In this document: in pieces, positions 25,955-34,225 of the stretch
How positions within the stretch are numbered: position 1 is the stretch's first letter
How the letters are laid out: each line of letters starts with the position of its first letter
NCBI GenBank assembly: GCA_038323575.1
Contig: JBBQHB010000001.1
Coordinates: forward strand, 62,001-126,000
DNA length: 64,000 nt
Direction of reading: 5' to 3'
DNA from: CAINVV01 sp038323575
GTDB lineage: Bacteria > Bacteroidota > Bacteroidia > Bacteroidales > Prolixibacteraceae
The notes under the pieces: model-generated
What the model saw: the letters and a program-made list of their open reading frames with translations, nothing else
Told to the model about the DNA's origin: nothing
Databases searched by the model: none
Position numbers and translations under genes: made by a program

Positions 25955-26720
25955 TCCGCTGCTTGGCTTCGGGCAAAAACAGAAAGAAGTGTGGAGGTAC
26001 GAAGGACCCCGTATCGGGATAGATGTATCCCGTTTTTTGATGCCCTATATCCAAAAATCAACAAAAAGCGGATTTGAGATTCAGGCTGATTATCCATACA
26101 AAGGGAACTGGTTTCCTACCGTTGAAGCCGGTTATCTGAGTGTCGACGACAACAATGATAACTTCCACTACACCAACAAGGGACCTTATGCTCGGATTGG
26201 GATGGATTTAAATATTACAAAATTCGAATCTCTTGCAGACAACGATCTGGTATTTGTGGGAGTCAGATACGGATTCAGTCATTTTGCCCAGGAAACCCTG
26301 GAGGCAAAATACACCAATTATTGGGGAACACTTCATACCTCATTTCCGCAGAATTCCCTGAACGCCCACTGGGGAGAACTGTTGTTTGGAATGAAAGGCG
26401 AGTTAATGCCAAATTTCTTCTTCGGCTGGTCGGTTCGTGCTAAATTTCTTTTTGCAATGACCAAAGATCAGCATGTGACCCCCTTTATCATACCAGGATT
26501 AGGCAATACTACCTCTGAGGTTCCATTCGATTTTTCGGTAACTGTCTCTTACCGGATTCCGCTTACCAAAACCAAAACAATGCCCAAACCTTTAAAAATG
26601 GGAGGTTCAAAAAGCAATGACCCGGATGAGATTGATCCTGACAATCCTGATCAAAACAATCCAAACGGGAACAATCGCTTTGTAGGCGGTTCGCAGGGAA
26701 GGGGCGGGCAGAATTTCTAA
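25911..26720 (+). CDS. DUF6048-family outer-membrane protein
   Basis: About 269 residues from ATG 25911, which gives the signal peptide MDKILRYIFILLLISPLLGF; ATG 25902 is three codons earlier. The middle (YEGPRIGIDVSRFLMPY, WFPTVEAGYLSVD, GPYARIGMDLN, VFVGVRYGFSHF) is a beta-barrel with the family pattern. The C-terminal 50 residues are an unusual tail rich in Asp, Asn, Pro and Gly (DEIDPDNPDQNNPNGNNR), probably disordered and outside the barrel. Function unknown. Confidence 0.75.
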   Translation: MDKILRYIFILLLISPLLGFGQKQKEVWRYEGPRIGIDVSRFLMPYIQKSTKSGFEIQADYPYKGNWFPTVEAGYLSVDDNNDNFHYTNKGPYARIGMDLNITKFESLADNDLVFVGVRYGFSHFAQETLEAKYTNYWGTLHTSFPQNSLNAHWGELLFGMKGELMPNFFFGWSVRAKFLFAMTKDQHVTPFIIPGLGNTTSEVPFDFSVTVSYRIPLTKTKTMPKPLKMGGSKSNDPDEIDPDNPDQNNPNGNNRFVGGSQGRGGQNF

Positions 26721-27155
26721 TAATATTCGATTTTCTGTTCGGTCCCTGAGCTTTTCGAAGGGTTCACTTTTGAATTTAACTCCAAAGGAAGCCAAGGCAA
26801 CTCACAAAGGACACAAAAAAAATCTGTCCGCGGATTTCATAAAACAACACAATTCAGACCACTCTCTAACAGCATATTAAGCGGATTAATTCCTGCACCA
26901 CAAATTTCACAAATTTCACACAAATAAAAAGCCAAACCACAGATTACGCAGATTATACAAACAAATACCTTTCACTACAAATTAGATCCTTGAATCTTGA
27001 TTATGTGGTTCTCCCAGTCTCCCTGTCCCTCCTTCTCCGTCGTCAGGTCTCCAAGACCGCGAGTCCCCGTTTCTCCGTTTCAATGTCATATAGTCGTCCA
27101 GTCCTCCCGTCTCCGTCTTTCCGTTGTCTCTTCTCCCAGTCTCCCGTTTAGCGCT
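26721..27155. other. 435-bp gap of mixed short repeats, no gene seen
   Basis: Contains several different low-complexity blocks rather than a gene. At 26746-26764 is ccctgagcttttcgaaggg, a close variant of a short hairpin-like motif dispersed in many bacterial genomes. At 26895-26925 lie repeated cacaaattt units, at 26937-26957 a ca-gatta direct repeat, and at 27015-27150 a C/T-rich run of cagtctccc and gtctccgt units that continues to within a few bases of the stop of the next gene. The T/C-rich block is one-sided; no inverted partner was found. Confidence 0.5.
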
Positions 27156-29093
27156 TCATTTTATCGTTAGCCGGTTCTTCACCATCCGGTTGTTGTATTG
27201 TTGCAAAAAGGACTTAAATCGTTGAAAGTGGCGGTTCATCACACTATCCTGTTTTTCAACAAGATTCTGCAGGTATTGCGGATCTTTTTTGTAAAGATAG
27301 GCGTTCAAAAGGTTTTTCCCGTCTGATTGAAGGAGGTAATCGCCTTCCATAAACTGGTAATAACCATTGATATAGTTTACAACAAAAGGATTTCCGTTAT
27401 TTTGGAAACGGTCGTTGCCGAAAGCAAAATAAGGAGCATCGTATTTTAGGTATCCCAATACAGTTGGAAAAACATCGATTTGTTGCATCAGGGTAGAGTC
27501 GATACCAACCAAATTGCTGTTGGGACAGTGAAAAATGATCGGAATAGAAAAGAGCCCTGTCGATGTTAGGTACTCTTTGTGGTCGCTCGAAGGGAGCGAA
27601 TGATCAGCAGTCAGGATAAACAGCGTGTTTTTGTACCAGGGTTGCCTTGAGGCCTCTTTGAAAAACTGCCTCAACGAATAGTCGGTGTATTCGATACACT
27701 TGTAAAGGGGGTTAGGTCCGCCTTTAAAGTCGTTCTCATACTTTTTTGGCAGGATGTACGGATGGTGGGAGGACAATGTAAAGACCGATGCAAAAAAAGG
27801 CTCCTTCATTTGACCAAAATTACGGGCACAATAGTTCAAAAAAAGCTCATCCGGAATACCCCAGTAACCATCTGAATCTCCTTTGCGCCCGTATTCGTTC
27901 TGACCAAAATATCTTCTGACAGAGAGCATGTTGGTGATGGCATCAAATCCCATCGAACCATTGGGTGCACCATGAAAAAATCCGGCATCATACCCCTTCT
28001 TTTTCAGGGTGGCTGCAAGTCCTTCCATTTCGTTCAACGAATAGCGCGACAATACAAAAGGTTGAACCAGCGAAGGGATGCCGGCAATTACGGAAGGGAT
28101 GGCATCAATTGATTTCACCCCATTGGCAAAAGAGTATTTCCAGGTATAGCTCCGGTGTATTAATGAATCCAGGAAGGGAGTATATCCCTTGTAATGCCCA
28201 TCTTCCAAATCCGGATTCAAAGCCCCGACCACTTCTTTTGTAAAGCTTTCCAGAATGAGCACCACAACATTCATCGGCCTAAAACTGCCAGCCGGATAAC
28301 CCGCATGAATAGGAGAATAGATTTTTTCTGCCTCTTTTTCATCAAAGAATTTAACCTCTTCAAACACCTTCGCATTGAGGGTCCGGATGATCGAAAAGGG
28401 AGTATTCAGTACAATGGCCGATTCTATAGGCTTCTTGACTTTTTCGATGGCGTTACTGATGGTGATGGGACGGGTTGTACCGGTAAATCCGCCGCGCATC
28501 CCGGCGATAGTCAGACCCGCAAACAGCAGCATGATCACTGTAGAAACCGAATAAAAAAGGAGATTTGAACGGACCAACCTGCTTTTTTGATGGTCAGAAT
28601 ATATCAGACGCAGGAACAAAAGCATCAAGATAAAAATCAGCAGCAAATACCAGTATTGGACCAATCCGATTAGTCCAATTTTCCAAAGTTGTGACTCATT
28701 TTTGAACTCGGAAAAAATACTGAAATCCATCCGGCGAAGAACGTACCTGAAATAAATTAAATCAATAAAATTGGCAACCAGTGCAATTGAATTGGTCACC
28801 AAAAAAAGTATCCTGGCGTATTTCTTGTATTGAACGTTGTACTTCAGCCGGATCGGCAAAAGCATGATGAGGATATACAAACTATTGACATAGAGGACTG
28901 CCGTTAGATCGAACTTCAATCCAGAAATCAACAACTCCCCCAGATGGCCTTTAGGCATTTGAGGAAAATAGCTGATATTGAACAGGAAAAAAAGCAACCT
29001 TTGAACTGAGAAGAGCAGGAATACCATGGACAATCTCCACACTAACATTGAGGGAGCACTATTCACTTTATTTACTAACGATTTCAGCTTCAT
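27156..29093 (-). CDS. LTA-synthase-like membrane sulfatase/phosphoethanolamine transferase
   Basis: 645 residues. Five hydrophobic segments in the first 205 residues are followed by a long extracytoplasmic sulfatase-fold domain. Key sites: nucleophile threonine in LILESFTKEVVGALN, the GSMGFDA region, FTLSSHHPY and the metal-binding TADHSLPSSDH. Gram-negative members of this family transfer phosphoglycerol or phosphoethanolamine groups to glycans or lipids at the cell surface. The product here cannot be specified. It is a single-gene unit on the minus strand. Confidence 0.85.
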   Translation of the reverse strand: MKLKSLVNKVNSAPSMLVWRLSMVFLLFSVQRLLFFLFNISYFPQMPKGHLGELLISGLKFDLTAVLYVNSLYILIMLLPIRLKYNVQYKKYARILFLVTNSIALVANFIDLIYFRYVLRRMDFSIFSEFKNESQLWKIGLIGLVQYWYLLLIFILMLLFLRLIYSDHQKSRLVRSNLLFYSVSTVIMLLFAGLTIAGMRGGFTGTTRPITISNAIEKVKKPIESAIVLNTPFSIIRTLNAKVFEEVKFFDEKEAEKIYSPIHAGYPAGSFRPMNVVVLILESFTKEVVGALNPDLEDGHYKGYTPFLDSLIHRSYTWKYSFANGVKSIDAIPSVIAGIPSLVQPFVLSRYSLNEMEGLAATLKKKGYDAGFFHGAPNGSMGFDAITNMLSVRRYFGQNEYGRKGDSDGYWGIPDELFLNYCARNFGQMKEPFFASVFTLSSHHPYILPKKYENDFKGGPNPLYKCIEYTDYSLRQFFKEASRQPWYKNTLFILTADHSLPSSDHKEYLTSTGLFSIPIIFHCPNSNLVGIDSTLMQQIDVFPTVLGYLKYDAPYFAFGNDRFQNNGNPFVVNYINGYYQFMEGDYLLQSDGKNLLNAYLYKKDPQYLQNLVEKQDSVMNRHFQRFKSFLQQYNNRMVKNRLTIK

Positions 29094-29453
29094 CCTATTA
29101 TCAATTTTATTAATTTATTCAGAGTTGATAAAAATACTCAAATTTATTTTCCTTCTAACCGGTCATGATTTAAACAATTGTATTTTAGCACAACATGTGG
29201 CGACTGATCAAAACCGTATTTCAAAGTAAGGAGGAATTCATTGTATTCTGCTTACAGCCCGTTGGTGTCTGTCTTTCTTCCGTATCTATACGGCGGTGAC
29301 CGCTACGCACCCCGTATGTGCGGGGTAGCGGCCTTTGCAGTTAATTGTGCCCCTGAAATTCTTTATTGGGAAATAACAAAAAAGGAGAAAGGCCAATAGA
29401 CCAAACCCCTTTAATCCTACTGACCTTTCCTCACCATTTAAGCGCCGGTTCTT
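29094..29453. other. 360-bp gap with two hairpins, no gene seen
   Basis: No supported coding sequence. One hairpin pairs ccgcta (29300-29305) with tagcgg (29326-29331) and ccccg (29310-29314) with cgggg (29321-29325), with a short bulge and a 6-nt loop. A second, nearer to the gene at 29454, is a terminator listed separately. The part next to 29094 is AT-rich and should hold the promoter of the LTA-synthase-like gene, although no box stands out. Confidence 0.5.
29378..29429 (-). terminator. Intrinsic terminator of the unknown gene at 29454
   Basis: Read on the minus strand, arms 29429-29417 and 29399-29387 pair over 13 bp with two G-T wobbles, and a run of six T follows at 29378-29383. It lies 25 nt after the stop codon at 29454. 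Confidence 0.7.
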
Positions 29454-30179
29454 TCAAAAATTCAGCCGGCTGCGCACAACTGCGTCCGATTTCTGCTTTT
29501 CCATTGGTCTAAATACATAAACGACCCCGTATTCTGCAGCCCGTTCCCTTTTAATCTCTTCTGGATAAGCTGCATAATGGTCTTCAACTTCGTTCCAGAT
29601 ATCCAAAATAATTTCATCTGCTTCTGCACGCATGGCAGCCACCTTTTGCGTCCAGCGTACAGTGTTGCTTTGCAGTGTTTTTTGAAAATGATAGGCATCG
29701 ACAAATTGGTCAAACTTAACTTTAACCACTGCTATGGATGGATTGTAAAGCGGATTCCCTCCATGAAGCAAACGTTGATGTTCTCCTTCGATTACCTTTT
29801 TCCCCCATTCCAGCAATTCAGATTCCAGAATCAATGACGGAGATTTTTTGTCGCCAACCATGCCATAAAAATTCCTGACATCAGGTTTCATGTCACCCCG
29901 CTGGATTGAGAAATTAAGGATCTGGATAAAATGAGAAAGATATATCCTGGCTTTTTTGGCAGTCTCCAGATAGGATCGGCTGTTTTTATCCTGTTGGTTT
30001 CTTGCCAGTTTATGGTGGATCAGGTTTGTTTCAAATATGGGAAAGAAAGCGCGCAGTCGGTTAAGCGTACCGGCGGAGAAGGCAAGTTCCTCAGATGATT
30101 TTTTCTGCCCCATCAATATGGCAGTATTGATGGCTCTTAGTCTTGCCTGATCTGTATTTGGTAGTCTTCTATAAGGCAT
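29454..30179 (-). CDS. Conserved protein of unknown family (MPYRRLPNTD type)
   Basis: 241 residues, soluble, basic, largely helical. The start MPYRRLPNTDQARLRAINTA is distinctive and I recall similar proteins as hypothetical genes in Bacteroidales, but no functional family. Features: NLIHHKLARNQQDKNSRSYL, RIYLSHFIQILNFSIQRGD, and a C-terminal segment EIILDIWNEVEDHYAAYPEE followed by YGVVYVFRP. No signal peptide, membrane segment, nucleotide-binding or catalytic motif is seen. It stands alone between two gaps, with its own terminator. Confidence 0.75.
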   Translation of the reverse strand: MPYRRLPNTDQARLRAINTAILMGQKKSSEELAFSAGTLNRLRAFFPIFETNLIHHKLARNQQDKNSRSYLETAKKARIYLSHFIQILNFSIQRGDMKPDVRNFYGMVGDKKSPSLILESELLEWGKKVIEGEHQRLLHGGNPLYNPSIAVVKVKFDQFVDAYHFQKTLQSNTVRWTQKVAAMRAEADEIILDIWNEVEDHYAAYPEEIKRERAAEYGVVYVFRPMEKQKSDAVVRSRLNF

Positions 30180-30496
30180 CTTATCGATTTTATGGAAGTA
30201 TTTCCATCTGACTTGGCGAAGTTAAATATTATCGAAAAAAAATATCCTTTGCATCAGCGATACAGGAAAGAGTTATGAACTATCTTTTGTTAATAAACAA
30301 ATAACGCTGCCCGGAGACAGCGCTGTTTGTTTTTCAAAACTATCAGGGAGATCCTGAGTTGTAATCTATTCTTCATCGGGTCAGTTGGTGGTCTGGTCCT
30401 CAGTCTCCAGTCCTCAGTCTGGCGGTGGTCCAGTCATCCAGTCATCCTGTCGTCCAGTCGTCCAGTCGTCAAGTCCTCCCCTCGTCCAGTCTCCGC
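30180..30496. other. 317-bp gap; right half is an 8-nt repeat tract
   Basis: The left half (30180-30380) contains the promoter region of the unknown gene and a weak hairpin (cgctg 30305-30309 with cagcg 30318-30322). From about 30395 a tract of cagtcctc, ccagtcat and ccagtcgt units begins, which reaches the sdhB stop codon. No gene is supported. Confidence 0.5.
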
Positions 30497-30510
30497 TCAG
30501 TCCGAGAGTT
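30395..30510. repeat. Tandem 8-nt (ccagtcgt-type) array at the end of sdhB
   Basis: Units of the form ccagtcNt recur about eight to ten times between 30395 and 30503 with variation (catc, cgtc, cctc). The array has no inverted partner in this gap. It runs to and across the TGA of sdhB (30497-30499). Confidence 0.7.
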
Positions 30511-31258
30511 TAGCGCTCAGATACTCGCGGTTGAGCCTTGCAATATGGGCAATCGAAATGCTCTTAGGGCAGGCAAGTTCACAGCCGCCTGTATTGGTAC
30601 AACCGCCGAAGCCCAGTTCGTCCATCATGGCGACCATCGCTTTGGCCCGTTTTTTTGCCTCAATTTTGCCCTGAGGCAGCTTCGCCAGCTGCGATACTTT
30701 GGCAGCGACAAAAAGCATTGCCGAAGAGTTTTTGCAGGTTGCCACGCAGGCGCCGCAGCCAATGCAGGCAGCGGCATCCATGGCCTCTTCCGCATCGTCC
30801 TGGCCTATCAGGATAACATTACCGTCGGGGACACCGCCTGTGTTGACAGATACATAACCTCCAGCCTGTTGTATCTTTTCAAAAGCCGTCCGGTCGACCA
30901 TCACATCCTTGATGACAGGAAAGGCTGCAGCCCGCCAGGGCTCTACCACGATGGTCTGCCCCTCGTTGAACTTACGCATGTGGAGCTGACAGGTGGTCAC
31001 TTCAGAATCCGGACCGTGCGCATGGCCGTTGATGTACATCGAACACATCCCGCAAATTCCTTCGCGGCAATCGTGGTCGAAGGCAATCGGATCCTTACCT
31101 TCCAGAATCAGTTTGTCGTTCAGGATATCAATCATCTCCAGAAAAGAGGTGCCCTGCGATACGTTTTCGACCTGATAAGTTTCGAAACGGCCTTTGGCTT
31201 TCGGATTATTTTGCCTCCAGACCTTTACATATATTTTATTGAGAATTATATCTGCCAT
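30497..31258 (-). CDS. sdhB: Succinate dehydrogenase/fumarate reductase iron-sulfur subunit
   Basis: 253 residues. The [2Fe-2S] site is CREGICGMCSMYINGH plus a later cysteine in TTCQLHM; the [4Fe-4S] site is CIGCGACVATCKN; the third cluster uses CTNTGGCELACPKSI. The subunit passes electrons between the flavin of SdhA and the quinone or haem in SdhC. It is the last gene of sdhCAB, 25 nt after sdhA. Confidence 0.95.
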   Translation of the reverse strand: MADIILNKIYVKVWRQNNPKAKGRFETYQVENVSQGTSFLEMIDILNDKLILEGKDPIAFDHDCREGICGMCSMYINGHAHGPDSEVTTCQLHMRKFNEGQTIVVEPWRAAAFPVIKDVMVDRTAFEKIQQAGGYVSVNTGGVPDGNVILIGQDDAEEAMDAAACIGCGACVATCKNSSAMLFVAAKVSQLAKLPQGKIEAKKRAKAMVAMMDELGFGGCTNTGGCELACPKSISIAHIARLNREYLSAKLSD

Positions 31259-31283
31259 TTTGATTGGTTTTTCTGTCTGTCAA

Positions 31284-33224
31284 TTATTTATAACTCCTCT
31301 GGGTTAAAGCAATGGTCTCGAATACCAGTTCCTCTTTGTGAAGAACAGGTTCTTTGTCCACACCTTTATATTCCCATGCAGCCACATAAGCGAAATTTTC
31401 ATCGTCTCGTTTGGCTTCACCCTCTTCCGTGGCCGACTCTTCCCTGAAGTGTCCGCCGCAGGATTCTTTGCGGTTGAGTGCATCGCGGGCCAGTAATTCT
31501 CCCAATTCGAGGAAATCTGCAATGCGGCCGGCTTTCTCAAGTTCAGGATTGACATTTTTCAGTTCTCCCGGAACCAGTAAGTCGGAATAAAACTCTTTGC
31601 GCAGTTTTTGGATTTCGTCGATGGCTTGTTTCAGTCCGGCTTCGTTGCGCGACATACCGACATGATCCCAGAGGATCGCACCCAGTTTTTTGTGGAAGTG
31701 ATCAACCGGTGTCTTCCCCTTGATGTTGAAAAGCATTTCAAGCTTGGATACGACTGCCTTTTCCGCCGCCTCAAATTCCGGAAGATTTGTGTCGATTTTC
31801 GGGACCATAATCTCATTTCCCAGGTAATCACCGATTGTATATGGCAATACAAAATAACCATCAGCAAGACCCTGCATCAGTGCAGAGGCACCCAGCCTGT
31901 TGGCTCCATGGTCGGAGAAATTTGCTTCACCCAAAGAATAGAGCCCCGGAACAGACGTCATCAGGTTATAGTCTACCCAGGTACCGCCCATCGTATAGTG
32001 GATGGCGGGATAGATTTGCATCGGTTCTTTGTACGGATCTACATCCGTGATTTTTTCATACATCTGAAACAGGTTGCCGTAACGTTTGGCAATGGTATCC
32101 TGGCCAAGTCGTTGGATGGCATATTTAAAGTCAAGGAACACGGCCATTCCCTCCTTGTTTACCCCAAAACCTGCATCACATCGCTCTTTTGCTGCCCTTG
32201 AAGCGACATCCCTTGGCACCAGGTTCCCGTAAGAAGGATATCTGCGCTCAAGATAGAAATCACGGTCTTCGTCTTTAATTTCATTCGGTTTCAGCTGACC
32301 TTTTCTGAGCTTCTCTGCATCTTCCGGTTTTTTTGGTACCCATACGCGGCCATCGTTGCGCAATGATTCAGACATCAGGGTAAGTTTGGATTGCTGTGAC
32401 CCGTGAACCGGGATACAGGTAGGGTGAATCTGCACATAACAGGGGTTGGCAAAAAAGGCGCCTTTTTTATAGGCTACCCACGAAGCAGATGCATTGCAGC
32501 CCATGGCATTTGTCGACAGAAAATATACATTCCCGTATCCTCCGGTGGCCAATACAACTGCATGGGCGCCATACCGTTTTATTTCACCTGTTATCATGTC
32601 GCGCGCTATAATGCCGCGTGCTTTACCGTCGACAACTACCAGATCAAGCATTTCGTGACGTGTAAGCATAGTTACGGCACCTTCATTGATTTGACGGTTG
32701 AGCGCTGAATAAGCGCCCAGCAGCAATTGCTGTCCGGTCTGGCCCCTCGCATAGAATGTCCGGCTAACCAATACTCCGCCAAAAGAACGGTTGGAGAGTG
32801 TACCCCCATATTCGCGGGCAAACGGAACGCCCTGGGCCACGCACTGGTCGATGATATTGGGCGAAACTTCTGCCAGTCGATGCACATTGGCTTCGCGGGC
32901 ACGATAGTCGCCACCCTTGATGGTATCATAGAAAAGGCGGTAAACAGAATCATTGTCGTTCTGATAGTTTTTGGCTGCATTGATACCGCCCTGTGCGGAG
33001 ATCGAATGTGCCCTCCTGGGACTATCCTGGTAACAGAAGGCAGTCACATTGTATCCCAACTCAGCCAGCGACGCTGCAGCTGATGCACCGGCCAGACCTG
33101 TACCGACAACGATAACATCCAGTTTGCGTTTGTTGGCCGGACTGACAACTTTAATCTTTTCCTTGTGGCTGGTCCACTTTTCGGCAATTGGTCCGGAAGG
33201 TATTTTTGAATTCAGTTCGCTCAT
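31284..33224 (-). CDS. sdhA: Succinate dehydrogenase/fumarate reductase flavoprotein subunit
   Basis: 646 residues, the long form usual in Bacteroidota. The FAD-binding start is VIVVGTGLAGASAAASLAEL; the flavin-linking histidine lies in SISAQGGINAAKN context with RRAHSISAQG; active-site regions are PTCIPVHGSQQSKL and HYTMGGTWVDYN. It catalyses succinate oxidation or fumarate reduction. The di-haem-type SdhC encoded upstream fits a B-type enzyme as in Wolinella and Bacteroides, so either direction is possible. Confidence 0.96.
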   Translation of the reverse strand: MSELNSKIPSGPIAEKWTSHKEKIKVVSPANKRKLDVIVVGTGLAGASAAASLAELGYNVTAFCYQDSPRRAHSISAQGGINAAKNYQNDNDSVYRLFYDTIKGGDYRAREANVHRLAEVSPNIIDQCVAQGVPFAREYGGTLSNRSFGGVLVSRTFYARGQTGQQLLLGAYSALNRQINEGAVTMLTRHEMLDLVVVDGKARGIIARDMITGEIKRYGAHAVVLATGGYGNVYFLSTNAMGCNASASWVAYKKGAFFANPCYVQIHPTCIPVHGSQQSKLTLMSESLRNDGRVWVPKKPEDAEKLRKGQLKPNEIKDEDRDFYLERRYPSYGNLVPRDVASRAAKERCDAGFGVNKEGMAVFLDFKYAIQRLGQDTIAKRYGNLFQMYEKITDVDPYKEPMQIYPAIHYTMGGTWVDYNLMTSVPGLYSLGEANFSDHGANRLGASALMQGLADGYFVLPYTIGDYLGNEIMVPKIDTNLPEFEAAEKAVVSKLEMLFNIKGKTPVDHFHKKLGAILWDHVGMSRNEAGLKQAIDEIQKLRKEFYSDLLVPGELKNVNPELEKAGRIADFLELGELLARDALNRKESCGGHFREESATEEGEAKRDDENFAYVAAWEYKGVDKEPVLHKEELVFETIALTQRSYK

Positions 33225-33246
33225 ATCTTGGTAGCTTTGAAGTTCA

Positions 33247-33927
33247 TTAGAATTTTATCATAAAGTAAAGCGGAATGTAGGAAAACCCTGCAGCAAATAA
33301 GATCCCTACCACAACAGCCAAAAATTTCAACCGCTTTAACCAGATCTGGTTGCTGAAACCAATGGTTTGAAAAGCGCTCCAGAAACCATGCGTGATGTGA
33401 AGGCCAACCATTATACCACCAGCAACATAAAGCAGGTCGTACCAGCGGCTAAGGAAGAGATTGCTCACCAGGGCGTATGCATTGTGCATTTCCACACCGT
33501 CGACAACCACTCCTTTCAGCAGCGGATCGCCTGTAAATTTCATCTTAATCCAGAAGTTTGTGATGTGAATCACCAAAAAGATCAACACCATTCCACCCAG
33601 GATAAACATATTTTTTGAAGGCGCCCACCATTTCAGCAATTGGTCGCCATAAGCATAACCTTGCGGACGGGCCCGCATGTTTTCAAGGGTTATCCAGCCC
33701 GACCAGATGATATGGATAACGAACCCGATTGCCAGAAGAGGCTCCATAATCCTGATAATCGGATTGGTAGCCATAAAATGCGCAGCAAGGTTAAAAAGGT
33801 TTCCGGAATCATCGAAAGTCAGAAACAGATTCAAAGTGAGGTGAATACAGAGAAATGAGATAAGGAAAAGTCCGGTTAAGCTCATTAAGAATTTTCGCCC
33901 GATGGAGGCGCTCATGAAACTGCTCAT
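33247..33927 (-). CDS. sdhC: Succinate dehydrogenase cytochrome b subunit
   Basis: 226 residues with five membrane segments and histidines in SFLCIHLTLNLF, AAHFMATNP, GFVIHIIWSGW, VIHITNFWIKMKF and GLHITHGFWSAFQ, as expected for a B-type di-haem anchor. It binds quinone and haem in the membrane. First gene of the sdhCAB operon; 22 nt separate it from sdhA. Confidence 0.93.
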   Translation of the reverse strand: MSSFMSASIGRKFLMSLTGLFLISFLCIHLTLNLFLTFDDSGNLFNLAAHFMATNPIIRIMEPLLAIGFVIHIIWSGWITLENMRARPQGYAYGDQLLKWWAPSKNMFILGGMVLIFLVIHITNFWIKMKFTGDPLLKGVVVDGVEMHNAYALVSNLFLSRWYDLLYVAGGIMVGLHITHGFWSAFQTIGFSNQIWLKRLKFLAVVVGILFAAGFSYIPLYFMIKF

Positions 33928-34225
33928 AAAACTTGTATTAATTAATATTAAAGAATGTTCCTATTTGAATATCAACTCAAAAATAGGGGATGGTGCCATG
34001 CGAAACAAATTGAACAGCCATAAAGATATAAAAAGATACAATTTATATTCTTTCTATGCACATGAAAATCCATTCCGCGGATTACTTTTACAACTTTCCG
34101 GATCTGACATCAAAGTGATAACCTGTCTCTTATAACCTAATATTAATTGACTGAATTTTTAAGAAATTATTAAATCTTGAGGCTAACCTGTAAAAATTGT
34201 TAACCTTTGAGCTTATTGACCGTTT

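Noticed and set aside
30425..31447. A 340-codon open frame on the plus strand opposite sdhB
   Set aside because: It lies wholly antisense to the well-supported sdhB and the start of the sdhA end region, has no family features and starts in the octamer repeat array.
33902..34135. A 77-codon open frame between sdhC and the TonB-dependent receptor
   Set aside because: It overlaps the sdhC start on the other strand, has no motif and unusual composition; more likely a leader/promoter region.
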